Assembly: GCA_023460955.1 (NCBI GenBank)
Contig: JAEWOH010000034.1
Span: forward strand, 1-64,000
Direction: 5' to 3'
Length of the DNA stretch: 64,000 nucleotides
From: Bacillota bacterium
Lineage (GTDB): Bacteria; Bacillota; Clostridia; Acetivibrionales; DSM-1351
Shown here: positions 43,222 to 51,095 of the stretch, one piece after another
Numbering within the stretch: position 1 is the first letter of the stretch
How the letters are laid out: every line of letters begins with the position of its first letter
Position numbers and translations under genes: made by a program
Notes under the pieces: model-generated
The model's input: only the letters and a program-made list of their open reading frames with translations
Told to the model about the DNA's origin: nothing
The model's database searches: none

Positions 43222-43816
43222 TCTGCTCGCCTCCATTCATGTATCTGTTGAGTTTTTCATTGATGGATTCATACATGGTAGTCAGGTTATCATTTGGTAC
43301 AGCAAACAGTACTGATGGAAAAATTTTTATCCTGGCATCAGACATGGTAACATCAGTATCCAGGCTGGCTACAATATTATATTTCTTAAATAATCTGATT
43401 GCATCTCTTAACAATGTTTTATCCAGGTTTGATTTTGCGTCAATCTTTAGCATATTGTATTTCTGATGTATTTCTTCAGATAACACAACAGCATCTTCAT
43501 TCAGGCTGAGTTCCTTGCGTTTTTCTATATACAGAAGCCTTAATATTAACAGAATAACACTTTCTATTTTCTTTAGTCTTAATCTTCCTACACCGGAAAC
43601 ACTGGTGAGAGCCACAACTCCCTGTATGTCATTTATGTCGACTTTATATCCCAGAAGGTCAAAATACTCTGTAAAAAGGTCTTTGTTTTGAACTATAAAG
43701 ATGTAATCATTCCGGGTATCTTCTTTTTTCTTAATTATAAAGCAGTTGTTAAGAAGCTTGTTGGCAGCTGTCCTGAATTTTTCCTTTTGCACAAGGCTTT
43801 CCTTGAAAATTTCCAT
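43193..43816 (-). CDS. jetB: JetB, kleisin-associated (MukE-like) subunit of a Wadjet system
   Basis: Small subunit (207 aa) of the Wadjet complex, comparable to MukE and DUF4194 proteins. It has winged-helix-like parts, with RLRLKKIESVILLILRLLYIEKRKEL (read across two segments near 77-102) typical of the family, and an acidic C-terminus. An in-frame GTG at 43831 would overlap jetA by 10 bp. The ATG at 43816 starts 5 bp after the jetA stop and gives a family-like beginning (MEIFKESLVQKEKF). Neither has an ideal RBS, so the start is uncertain. Confidence 0.85.
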   Translation of the reverse strand: MEIFKESLVQKEKFRTAANKLLNNCFIIKKKEDTRNDYIFIVQNKDLFTEYFDLLGYKVDINDIQGVVALTSVSGVGRLRLKKIESVILLILRLLYIEKRKELSLNEDAVVLSEEIHQKYNMLKIDAKSNLDKTLLRDAIRLFKKYNIVASLDTDVTMSDARIKIFPSVLFAVPNDNLTTMYESINEKLNRYMNGGEQNDDEETVQD

Positions 43817-43821
43817 CTTTA

Positions 43822-45228
43822 CTATTCGCACCTTTCTATAAGAAAATCACAAAAGCGAAAATCATTAACCGATATCAGTTCATTAGTTTGTGTAACTCTA
43901 TATATGGATTTTTTATCTCTCCCATAAAGGCTAATAAAAATAATTTTGATCAAGTCACGCTTGCTCTCAATTGGAATGGCAGAAGCCAGAATAGCTTTTT
44001 TATCCTTCAGTAGTTCATCAACATAAGTGTTGACATTCTTACGCGAAAATCTAGTCCTGTTTCTTTCTTTTAATTCCATTTTCCTAAGTTCCCGCTCTTC
44101 TTCAGACAGCCCTATTGATGTGTTTAATTCTTCAGGCATGGCCATTTTCTTAGAAATAGGTACCACATATAAGGAATCACTATCAATAAAGCTCTGGGGG
44201 AATATATTAAAAACCTCAAGAAGCATATCATCAGCTTCATCGTAAAGATTTAGGGTCTCATCCCTATTAAACTCTTCTGAAAGATATGCCAGTATCCTTG
44301 AGATCTTACCTTCTGCGTTATTTGTGTTCATTAGCAGGAATTTAGCTCTGGCGATAGCACTATTGATGTATTTTGAATGCTTAAGGTCTATTTCAGATAT
44401 GATTTCATCGTAGTTTCTAAAGGCAGAAATTATAGCCATTATCCGACCCCTTAAAGAATTTTCTGCTTGTCCTCTGTCTTCTTCCTGCTCAACATCCATA
44501 TATCCGGCTACAGCCCTATCAAAAATGTTTTTATCATTTAAAATCTTGTATAAATTTTCAATAATAGAAATTCTGAAATGCGAAATATTATCACTGGTTT
44601 TTATTCTGTGATAGGCTTTAGAGCCAATATCCTTGTGATAAACGAAAAAATCCTGAACGATTTTGCCTGCAGTTTTTTCATTAGTTATTGCATCTATGTA
44701 TTTCTTAATATTGGTATTTAGCTTTTTAAGGCCTGTCATAAGTTCTTCTGTATTTTCAGCAACCCTCTTTATAATGTACTCATAGGGCTTGGCATAAGCC
44801 TCCTGACTTAAAAGTGTTGCATGAATTTGAGATACCATACTCTGGTACTCCATTTCCTCATTTTTGACTATTTTATTAAATGACTCTATCATTGTAGCAG
44901 CGTAATCAAATAAGTTGACCTTTACCTTATAGTCATTTGATAGCTCATATTCGATCCAGCCGCTGTCTTTAAGCCTGCGTAGTATTCCATTTGCTTTGGA
45001 ACGCGAATCCTTTGCAATTTCTTCATCCTCATCAAAAATCATTTCTATGTTTGATTCATTATCAAAATAGTTTTCAAGCTCGGTGAGAATAACCTCTTTA
45101 TCAACACCAAAGGACAGCTCTGTTTTATAGGTATTATAAATAAGCCTCATACAATGTATATATGTGCTTTTATTTTTGCTGGTTAATGGCTTGAAGAAAT
45201 CCTCAGGAATTATATTAAACAGGTTGAT
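43822..45228 (-). CDS. jetA: JetA, kleisin-like subunit of a Wadjet system (apparent ATC start)
   Basis: Kleisin-like subunit bridging JetC heads. The first ATG (45150) gives 442 aa but no ribosome binding site. The frame stays open 26 codons further up. There it encodes NLFNIIPEDFFKPLTSKNK when read from residue 2, the typical JetA N-terminus, and then meets an in-frame TAA. An ATC codon at 45228-45226 lies exactly 6 bp after GGGGGTG (45241-45235). So the natural start appears to be ATC, giving 468 aa. Possibilities: rare ATC initiation, a start-codon mutation, or a sequencing error. The body is alpha-helical, with a long acidic region near residue 70. Confidence 0.82.
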   Translation of the reverse strand: MNLFNIIPEDFFKPLTSKNKSTYIHCMRLIYNTYKTELSFGVDKEVILTELENYFDNESNIEMIFDEDEEIAKDSRSKANGILRRLKDSGWIEYELSNDYKVKVNLFDYAATMIESFNKIVKNEEMEYQSMVSQIHATLLSQEAYAKPYEYIIKRVAENTEELMTGLKKLNTNIKKYIDAITNEKTAGKIVQDFFVYHKDIGSKAYHRIKTSDNISHFRISIIENLYKILNDKNIFDRAVAGYMDVEQEEDRGQAENSLRGRIMAIISAFRNYDEIISEIDLKHSKYINSAIARAKFLLMNTNNAEGKISRILAYLSEEFNRDETLNLYDEADDMLLEVFNIFPQSFIDSDSLYVVPISKKMAMPEELNTSIGLSEEERELRKMELKERNRTRFSRKNVNTYVDELLKDKKAILASAIPIESKRDLIKIIFISLYGRDKKSIYRVTQTNELISVNDFRFCDFLIERCE

Positions 45229-45272
45229 TTAGTTCACCCCCATCTCTGAATATGACTTTATGTCTTAGAGGT

Positions 45273-45980
45273 TTATGCTTGCTCTTTTAGATATTTTTTA
45301 TTGGAAAAGTTGTCATATACAGTAGTCTTCAATAAGTCCATTAAATTGAGGACTTTTTCTCTATACTTTGAATATTCTATTGCTGTGACCCCACGAATTC
45401 GATCTCCATGAGCCAAAGCATTTCTCTTATTTACAACTTCATTTATTTCAGTCTGAAAATTATCAACAATTGTAAAATCAATTTCGAGTTTAAAAAGCAA
45501 CTTCTTTAAAACATTAGATTTTAAGTTAGATTCAGTATCTACAACAGAATCAGGAATATTCAAAGTCTGAGTAATTATGTCAATATATTCTGAGACAAAC
45601 TCTTTTCTCCGTCCATATAATTGCAGCACCCCGTCTTCTTTTAGTGCTCTATCTCCCAAATCAACCGGTTTATAATTTGAGTTTGAGAGATTACAAAAGT
45701 ATTTTTCAATAGTTACTGCTGCTAAGCCATGTTTTATCCTAGATACCGATTCATTAGTCCTATTTAAATAATCCACATAAATAAGTAATGTATGCTTGCA
45801 AAATCCTTCAAAATAAGAGTAGAGCATTATAACTAGCATCTTTCTGTAGTTTTCATTGAAAGACTCATCTTGCGAGTGAGTTACCAAAAAATTTTCGTAA
45901 TCTACTAACTCACTGATTCGATTAGTATATTCAGATTCTAATTCTTCCCTTAATCTTTCACATAATAATATAAATGTCAT
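45273..45980 (-). CDS. HEPN nuclease, MAE_28990/MAE_18760-like
   Basis: A 235-aa all-alpha protein with the HEPN RNase motif RxxxxH seen as RNALAH (Arg186-His191) near the C-terminus. The N-terminal helix (LLCERLREELESEYTNRI) and the segment YFEGFCKHTLLIYVDYL match the MAE_28990-type HEPN family that often neighbours DUF262 genes. HEPN proteins usually cut RNA as toxins or defence effectors. It starts 2 bp after the DUF262 stop, and its stop is 44 bp before the jetA start. Cutting of phage or host RNA is inferred. Confidence 0.8.
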   Translation of the reverse strand: MTFILLCERLREELESEYTNRISELVDYENFLVTHSQDESFNENYRKMLVIMLYSYFEGFCKHTLLIYVDYLNRTNESVSRIKHGLAAVTIEKYFCNLSNSNYKPVDLGDRALKEDGVLQLYGRRKEFVSEYIDIITQTLNIPDSVVDTESNLKSNVLKKLLFKLEIDFTIVDNFQTEINEVVNKRNALAHGDRIRGVTAIEYSKYREKVLNLMDLLKTTVYDNFSNKKYLKEQA

Positions 45981-45982
45981 AT

Positions 45983-47173
45983 TTACTCACCCAATACATT
46001 AACAATAAATTGGTATCTGCTCATTAATACACCTGATGAATTTTTCCCGCCACCAACAGTATAACTTTTAAATTCTTTGTCAGTCTTTGCGTTTTTTATT
46101 TTTTGAGCAAATAATTCTATTGAATAGGTTCCATCTACAAGCTTACTATATATTGATTGCATTCCTGTAGTAATAGCTTCAAATTGATATACATTAAATC
46201 CAGATAATTTTGGAGAATTATTTTTATACACTGCAAAAGCATCTTTTCCTAACGATTCATTTAATATTTTAAAAGTATTCTCAAAAACTATCTTCTCCTG
46301 TTCATAGTTAAAAATCGGATGTGAAGATGCATCACTGACAGAAACCTCTTCCATATACTCCGTTAAAAATGAATCAACATTATGTGAAAAGGAAGTCATT
46401 CTGTTTTTCATAGCAAAAAAGCGAAGCACCAATTCTTCTGCAAACTTTTTCTTCCTCTGGCTCACACTCACATATGCAAGAGTTTGTAGAAAATTGGAAC
46501 TTTTGGCAAGCTCGTTTATGAAGTCTATGAATTTATTATCAATTAGTCGAATTGAGCAATTGCGCAATTCTTGAGCAGATAATTTTTCTCCCCCCGTGTT
46601 TAACCGTTTAAACATATGATATTTAAGTTGAGGGTTTATCCCTTTACGTAACACATCCATACGTACAAAGGATCTCTTTGCCTTAATTTTTAAACTTGCT
46701 GGTAGGTCATCAAATTTTTGTCCATTTAGTTCTGGGATAATATCGCATCCTTTTAATGCAAATCCTCTTTCGACATTATTTGTGGTTTCATCATCATCAT
46801 CGAACACATTTTCACTGTCATCAATATCTTCGGGTGCATTCACAGGAATAATTTCATTTTCCTCAGGAAGCTCTTTTAATAACCCTCGATAATTTAAGTA
46901 AGAAGATATTCGCTGCAATCCATCAATTAATTCATATCTCCCATCCTCAATTTCAATTGCATAAATAGGTGGAATCGGCATCTCTAAAAGTAAAGATTCA
47001 ATAAATCGTGATTGCTTTGAAATATCCCACCTAAATGTCCTCTGATAATTAGGGCTAATTATCAATTCATCATTCTTATACATGTCAGCTAACTCATTGA
47101 AAGAAATGTCTAACGAGGTGATTTTTAACTCTCTAATTCTTTCATCAATAACTTCAATTAAATTCTTTTCCAT
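45983..47173 (-). CDS. DUF262 domain protein (ParB/Srx-like, GmrSD N-type)
   Basis: A 396-aa protein with the DUF262 hallmarks YQRTFRW (43-49) and DGLQR (84-88), the latter being the ParB/sulfiredoxin-like nucleotide-binding loop. RSFVRMDVLRKG with LKYHMFKRLNTGGEKLS (near 175-210) follows. No C-terminal HNH/DUF1524 nuclease domain is seen, unlike GmrSD or SspE, so another protein must supply the nuclease; the HEPN protein next door is the obvious candidate. Its ATG shares one base with the methyltransferase stop (TAATG), showing translational coupling. Confidence 0.85.
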   Translation of the reverse strand: MEKNLIEVIDERIRELKITSLDISFNELADMYKNDELIISPNYQRTFRWDISKQSRFIESLLLEMPIPPIYAIEIEDGRYELIDGLQRISSYLNYRGLLKELPEENEIIPVNAPEDIDDSENVFDDDDETTNNVERGFALKGCDIIPELNGQKFDDLPASLKIKAKRSFVRMDVLRKGINPQLKYHMFKRLNTGGEKLSAQELRNCSIRLIDNKFIDFINELAKSSNFLQTLAYVSVSQRKKKFAEELVLRFFAMKNRMTSFSHNVDSFLTEYMEEVSVSDASSHPIFNYEQEKIVFENTFKILNESLGKDAFAVYKNNSPKLSGFNVYQFEAITTGMQSIYSKLVDGTYSIELFAQKIKNAKTDKEFKSYTVGGGKNSSGVLMSRYQFIVNVLGE

Positions 47174-48477
47174 TAAAAGTCCCCCTTCTTTAAAACAATT
47201 ACTGATTCTACAGTTTGTTTCACATTCTTATATTTTCTGCTTTTTGAATTAATATAGTTTATATTATTTTTTACAAAGTGGTCAATTCTGTTAAGTAAAG
47301 AAAATCCACAGCTTTTCCCAAACTCAGAAATAATACAAGGAACGTCAATATAAATATCCTTAAACCAAGAATCTTGTACCACTATTACTGCTATTCCATT
47401 ATTGCTTAGGACTCTAAAAATTTCTTGCATCGACAAATACATTGCAGAAAAATATTGAGCATAGGTTTTGTAGTAATAACTTTTAGCCGCCTTACTGTAA
47501 TGGGCTGATATATTATTCATTACTTGAAAACAACAATCCGATATTTTCAACAACTGACTATTTCGCGAGTCATCATTGTAAATAATGTTCTTTCTTATTG
47601 TAGGAGTTCCTATCATTTCTCTACGCAGATTTTGAATATCGTGATTACTGTATCCCAAAAGAGACAATTCAATTTTAGTATATATAGCATAATCAATGCG
47701 TGTACAGTAAGGTGGAGATGTAATAACCATATCAATGCTCGAATCTTTCAAAGGAATATTCCTCGAGTCCCCGGTAGCCAAATGAATATTTTGGGAATTC
47801 ACACCCACTGAATACTCATTTTTCATATTCTTAATAGTGCTTAAGTAAACAGATACAACATTTGAAATATTCACGTTCAGTTTCTCTATATTTTTAGACT
47901 TAATCCATGTAGGGTTGGAACCAACAAACACTTTTGCAAATTGCTTAAGTGTTGTAAATAGTGCCAAGTAAAGGAAACAAGTTTTATTGCTAATTGCATC
48001 TATATTACAGATATCTTTGATTCTGCGCAGTTTTCTGTCCTTTTGGCTAATACTTGTAGTATTTTGAATTTTCTCCTCAACCTGACGAATAGCTGACAAA
48101 GCTTCTAGCGAGAACCAAGTGTTTAAAGGATCTTCACTGTACTCTTCCTCAGAAAGTTGTGATGGACTGATTGTAAAAAACTGTTTCTGAACATGTTCAA
48201 AATCCAATGTCCTAGCGTCATATAACTTAGCTTTTGACACAACTATCATTGCTGGGTTTATGTCAAATCCATAGCACGAAAGATTCAACATACTGGCAAC
48301 TAAAGTTGTAGTACCTGAACCATTCCAAGGGTCCAACAAAGTTGGGTTATCAAAAGACTTTTCGTATTCATCTATTGCTTCTTTTATAAAGCTATCAGCA
48401 TATCCGGCATAATATGAATACCAATTATTTTGCATATATACTGTAGCATCATTGTTCATTTTTGGCGATGTTTTCAT
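47173..48477 (-). CDS. Putative DNA methyltransferase (N4-cytosine-type motif)
   Basis: SAM-dependent DNA methylase of 434 aa. The SAM-binding motif I is near the N-terminus (LLDPWNGSGTTTLVA, 47-61). The catalytic motif IV is TSPPYCTRIDYA (253-264); the SPPY form is usual for N4-cytosine enzymes. The order is I before IV. A middle helical insert (about 90-220) may be the target-recognition part. No restriction endonuclease is nearby, but DUF262 and HEPN genes follow with direct coupling. It could mark self DNA for this module. Target sequence is unknown. Confidence 0.85.
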   Translation of the reverse strand: MKTSPKMNNDATVYMQNNWYSYYAGYADSFIKEAIDEYEKSFDNPTLLDPWNGSGTTTLVASMLNLSCYGFDINPAMIVVSKAKLYDARTLDFEHVQKQFFTISPSQLSEEEYSEDPLNTWFSLEALSAIRQVEEKIQNTTSISQKDRKLRRIKDICNIDAISNKTCFLYLALFTTLKQFAKVFVGSNPTWIKSKNIEKLNVNISNVVSVYLSTIKNMKNEYSVGVNSQNIHLATGDSRNIPLKDSSIDMVITSPPYCTRIDYAIYTKIELSLLGYSNHDIQNLRREMIGTPTIRKNIIYNDDSRNSQLLKISDCCFQVMNNISAHYSKAAKSYYYKTYAQYFSAMYLSMQEIFRVLSNNGIAVIVVQDSWFKDIYIDVPCIISEFGKSCGFSLLNRIDHFVKNNINYINSKSRKYKNVKQTVESVIVLKKGDF

Positions 48478-48517
48478 TAAATATCTCTTTCAACACCTTT
48501 CGAAAATTTATATTACA

Positions 48518-48751
48518 CTATAATTTCTTATATCTCTGCTGCCCAGAAGAAGTCTTTTCCACAGGTGAAATATATTCGTTGGACTTATTTACACGATTTA
48601 AAAATAACGTTCCTAGTAATAAACGATTACTGTGACTAATCCGATTCCACTCATATCCTTTAAACAGGTCTTTAACAAGAAATACTTCACCTTGGACTAA
48701 ACTTTCTGTTTCCTTTATTGCTATCTCTAATAATTCATTTACATCATGCAT
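48518..48751 (-). CDS. DUF1413-like small protein
   Basis: A 77-aa protein with EVFLVKDLFKGYEWNRISHS and LLLGTLFLNRV, a pattern I associate with DUF1413-like small proteins, and an end rich in polar residues (SSGQQRYKKL). The ATG at 48769 abuts nothing useful, while GGAGGGG sits 6 bp before the in-frame ATG at 48751, which I use. It lies 40 bp before the methyltransferase gene and is the first gene after the promoter. It may be a small DNA-binding or regulatory accessory. No clear helix-turn-helix is visible, so the role is open. Confidence 0.7.
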   Translation of the reverse strand: MHDVNELLEIAIKETESLVQGEVFLVKDLFKGYEWNRISHSNRLLLGTLFLNRVNKSNEYISPVEKTSSGQQRYKKL

Positions 48752-48767
48752 TAAGTGCCCCTCCAGC

Positions 48768-48792
48768 ATAACAACTTTGATAACAACGTTGT
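48768..48792 (-). promoter_or_regulatory. Candidate operator at the start of the defence operon
   Basis: The 10-bp palindrome ACAACGTTGT (48783-48792) lies at the expected transcription start, and the octamer ATAACAAC occurs twice with 12-bp spacing (48768-48775 and 48780-48787). This could bind a repressor. It is an inference from symmetry. Confidence 0.45.
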
Positions 48793-48796
48793 CTAT

Positions 48797-48825
48797 ATCA
48801 TAATCTTTTTTTTCAATTTTGTCAA
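48797..48825 (-). promoter_or_regulatory. Promoter of the defence operon
   Basis: Minus strand -35 TTGACA (48820-48825), 17-bp spacer, -10 TATGAT (48797-48802). Nearly consensus. No other strong promoter is seen before jetA, so it may drive all eight genes. The rest of 48826-48924 shows nothing recognisable. Confidence 0.82.
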
Positions 48826-48924
48826 TTTGTACAACCCGAAGAAAGTTACCTTCAAACGAGTACTACTTAAGCTTTGGAACATCTTGAATTAATTCTATGG
48901 TTCCATGCACCAGGCAATTAAAAA

Positions 48925-48942
48925 TGCACCCCCTAGGGTGCA
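48925..48942 (-). terminator. Second terminator downstream of the tRNA operon
   Basis: Seven-bp stem TGCACCC / GGGTGCA with a 4-nt loop and TTTTTAATT on the minus strand. It separates the tRNA operon from the defence operon. Confidence 0.8.
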
Positions 48943-49016
48943 AAAATGTAATTCTATCCCATTCGCTATCCGGTTTTCTTATGGATTTTCATTCAGAAAA
49001 ATAGGCAAAAACAACA

Positions 49017-49041
49017 AAAAGCCCTTGTATCAAGGACTTTT
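49017..49041 (-). terminator. First terminator of the tRNA operon
   Basis: Eleven-position stem AAAAGCCCTTG / CAAGGACTTTT with one mismatch and a 3-nt loop, then TTGTTGTTTTTGCC on the minus strand, 28 bp past tRNA-Cys. Confidence 0.8.
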
Positions 49042-49068
49042 CATTGTATCAAACTTATCGTTTGGCTT

Positions 49069-49143
49069 TGGAGGCGCCACCCAGACTTGAACTGGGGAAT
49101 AAAAGTTTTGCAGACTTCTGCCTTACCACTTGGCTATGGCGCC
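49069..49143 (-). tRNA. tRNA-Cys (GCA)
   Basis: A 75-nt cloverleaf with acceptor stem GGCGCC/GGCGCC, anticodon GCA in the loop CTGCAAA, TTC-loop GTTCAAGTC, and an encoded CCA end. Confidence 0.95.
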
Positions 49144-49186
49144 GTCAATATTGAGACAGACCACATTAGTAATCTGTCTCATTTTG

Positions 49187-49261
49187 TGGAGCGGGTTAAG
49201 AGATTCGAACTCTCGACTTTCACCTTGGCAAGGTGACACTCTACCGCTGAGTTAAACCCGC
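49187..49261 (-). tRNA. tRNA-Gly (GCC)
   Basis: 75 nt: acceptor GCGGGTT/AACCCGC, anticodon GCC in TTGCCAA, TTCGAAT loop, encoded CCA. A perfect hairpin (GAGACAGA/TCTGTCTC at 49153-49180) lies between it and tRNA-Cys, perhaps a processing signal. Confidence 0.96.
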
Positions 49262-49299
49262 ATCTTAAATTGTAAAAACCTTCGTTCTTACAATTTATT

Positions 49300-49375
49300 T
49301 GGTGCCCAGAGCCGGAATCGAACCAGCGACACGGGGATTTTCAGTCCCCTGCTCTACCGACTGAGCTATCTGGGC
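49300..49375 (-). tRNA. tRNA-Phe (GAA)
   Basis: 76 nt: acceptor GCCCAGA/TCTGGGC, anticodon GAA in CTGAAAA, TTCGATT loop, encoded CCA. Confidence 0.96.
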
Positions 49376-49379
49376 AAAT

Positions 49380-49456
49380 TGGCGACCCGGAACGGGCTCG
49401 AACCGTCGACCTCCAGCGTGACAGGCTGGCATTCTAACCAACTGAACTACCGGGCC
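49380..49456 (-). tRNA. tRNA-Asp (GTC)
   Basis: 77 nt: acceptor GGCCCGG/CCGGGTC (one wobble), anticodon GTC in CTGTCAC, TTCGAGC loop, encoded CCA. Only 4 bp from tRNA-Phe. Confidence 0.96.
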
Positions 49457-49477
49457 AATTTGTGTCTTCACGGAAAA

Positions 49478-49553
49478 TGGTGGGAACTATAGGGCTCGAA
49501 CCTATGACCCTCTGCTTGTAAGGCAGATGCTCTCCCAGCTGAGCTAAGCTCCC
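49478..49553 (-). tRNA. tRNA-Val (TAC)
   Basis: 76 nt: acceptor GGGAGCT/AGTTCCC, anticodon TAC in CTTACAA, TTCGAGC loop, encoded CCA. First gene of the tRNA operon. Confidence 0.96.
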
Positions 49554-49581
49554 AAGGTTATTTCCGTGAGCGACAATTGAT

Positions 49582-49610
49582 AGTATATACAAGTTATAGA
49601 ATAAAGTCAA
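49582..49610 (-). promoter_or_regulatory. Promoter of the tRNA operon
   Basis: Minus strand -35 TTGACT (49605-49610), 17-bp spacer, -10 TATACT (49582-49587), 29 bp before tRNA-Val. Confidence 0.85.
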
Positions 49611-49710
49611 TAACTTTTTTTCTCTTTTTTCAGAATTATTATTAACACACGTGGTTATGCTCTATAATGCTTTAAAAATCGCAGTTTTATCAACTTTTTA
49701 CAAGCTTTTT

Positions 49711-50586
49711 TTACGTGTTTTCTTTAATAAGATTCTCTATGTCTACATGTGTAAAATTATACTTTTCATTACAGAAGTGGCACTGGAGCTCTGCACCTTT
49801 TCCATCCTCGAGGATCTCCTGCAAGTCTTCCTTACCGATACTGATAAGATTCCTTTCCATTCTCTCCCTTGAACAATTACAGGTAAAGCTGGTGGGTACC
49901 TTTTCAATCACTCTGTGATTCATGTCTTCCAACAGCATGTCAAGAATCTGTTCAGTAGTCGTTCCTTCAGCAAGAAGTCGGGAAATTGAAGGAAAACCAA
50001 TAAGTTTCTTCTCCAGTTTCTCAACAGTCTCTTCCTCTGCTCCTGGCATCAATTGAATTATAAACCCTCCTGCACTGCTAACTCCATCCTTATCTACCAG
50101 CACTCCTAAAGCAACAGTTGATGGAACCTGTTCAGAGGTTGCGAAATAATAGGTAAGGTCATCTGCTATTTCACCTGAAACAAGTTCAGCAAAACCTATA
50201 TAAGGCTCTTTAAGCCCCATATCCTTTATAACATTAATATATCCAAAGCCCATCGCGGTACGGATATCCAACTTTCCACGTTCATTTAACGGCAAATCAA
50301 CCTCAGGATTATGAACATATCCCCTTACATTCGCCTTTGAATCGGCTGCGACAACAACTCCTCCAAGAGGACCGTCACCTTTGATCTGTATAGTCAACTT
50401 GTCCTTCTCACCTTTAAGCATTCTGGACATCATCCCAGCCGCTGTTAAAGTCCTACCCAATGCTGCTGTGGCAATAGGAGATAAGCCGTGTACCTTTGAG
50501 GCTTTATTTACAAGTTCTGTTGTTACGGCAGCAAAAGCACGAATTGTTCCTTCAGCGGCTGTTGCACGAATAATATAATCCTTCAT
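49711..50586 (-). CDS. hslO: Hsp33 redox-regulated chaperone
   Basis: Holdase chaperone switched on by oxidation. The 291-aa protein has the Hsp33 fold (GEIADDLTYYFATSEQVPS near 150) and four zinc-binding cysteines at the end (TCNCSRERM near 235-243 and CHFCNEKY near 269-276), which release zinc on oxidation. The ATG at 50604 precedes GGAGG. The ATG at 50586, 4 bp after GGAGG, gives the normal start MKDYIIRATAAEG. It follows the cold-shock gene on the same strand. Confidence 0.95.
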   Translation of the reverse strand: MKDYIIRATAAEGTIRAFAAVTTELVNKASKVHGLSPIATAALGRTLTAAGMMSRMLKGEKDKLTIQIKGDGPLGGVVVAADSKANVRGYVHNPEVDLPLNERGKLDIRTAMGFGYINVIKDMGLKEPYIGFAELVSGEIADDLTYYFATSEQVPSTVALGVLVDKDGVSSAGGFIIQLMPGAEEETVEKLEKKLIGFPSISRLLAEGTTTEQILDMLLEDMNHRVIEKVPTSFTCNCSRERMERNLISIGKEDLQEILEDGKGAELQCHFCNEKYNFTHVDIENLIKENT

Positions 50587-50624
50587 ATTTCCTCCAATTG
50601 TCATATTTCCTTAAAATATTGAAA

Positions 50625-50651
50625 ACCCCGATATATATAATATATCGGGGT
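50625..50651 (-). terminator. Terminator of the cold-shock gene
   Basis: Eleven-bp stem ACCCCGATATA / TATATCGGGGT with a 5-nt loop, followed on the minus strand by TTTTCAATATTTT. Confidence 0.75.
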
Positions 50652-50688
50652 GGTAATGGCTACTTGAGAATATATTTAAAAGCAAATA

Positions 50689-50889
50689 TTATGCTCTCTG
50701 AACATTTGCAGCCTGAGGACCCTTAGCTCCTTCAACAACTTCAAATACTACTTCTGAGCCTTCCTCAAGAGTCTTGTATCCATCCATAGTGATTGCTGAA
50801 AAATGAACAAATACGTCATTTCCGCCATCTCTTTCAATGAATCCAAAACCTTTTTCAGCATTAAACCATTTAACTCTTCCCTTTTCCAT
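50689..50889 (-). CDS. Cold-shock protein (CspA family)
   Basis: RNA chaperone of 66 aa with the two RNA-binding motifs KGFGFIE (RNP1) and VFVHFS (RNP2), and the usual VKWFNAEKG start. RBS AGGAGG is 9 bp before the ATG. The preceding 200 bp up to the next gene is AT-rich and long enough for the structured 5' leader typical of csp genes, but I cannot confirm it. Confidence 0.96.
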   Translation of the reverse strand: MEKGRVKWFNAEKGFGFIERDGGNDVFVHFSAITMDGYKTLEEGSEVVFEVVEGAKGPQAANVQRA

Positions 50890-51095
50890 TGACTAATTCC
50901 TCCTGAAATATAACTAAACTGTTTCTGCGACATTAGTCGCTTATTTGTAACAACATATAGAAGTTTAACATATATAGCTTAACCTGTCAAATCATTTTAA
51001 ATTGAGCATTTGTTTAACCAATATGTCTATGTTGTTCGTGTAGAATTATTTTGCCACTTTGAATTACATTTATTCCTCAAAATATAATCCAAAAA

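Noticed and set aside
38828..48751. Mobile element or prophage carrying the defence island
   Set aside because: No integrase, transposase, phage gene or direct repeat from the nearby tRNA genes was seen at either edge. An island of foreign origin is still possible but not supported by visible marks.
48905..49090. 61-aa plus-strand ORF before the tRNA operon
   Set aside because: It runs through two terminator hairpins and into tRNA-Cys, so it is not a gene.
49651..49872. 73-aa plus-strand ORF at the hslO 3' end
   Set aside because: Overlaps hslO on the other strand and has no RBS.
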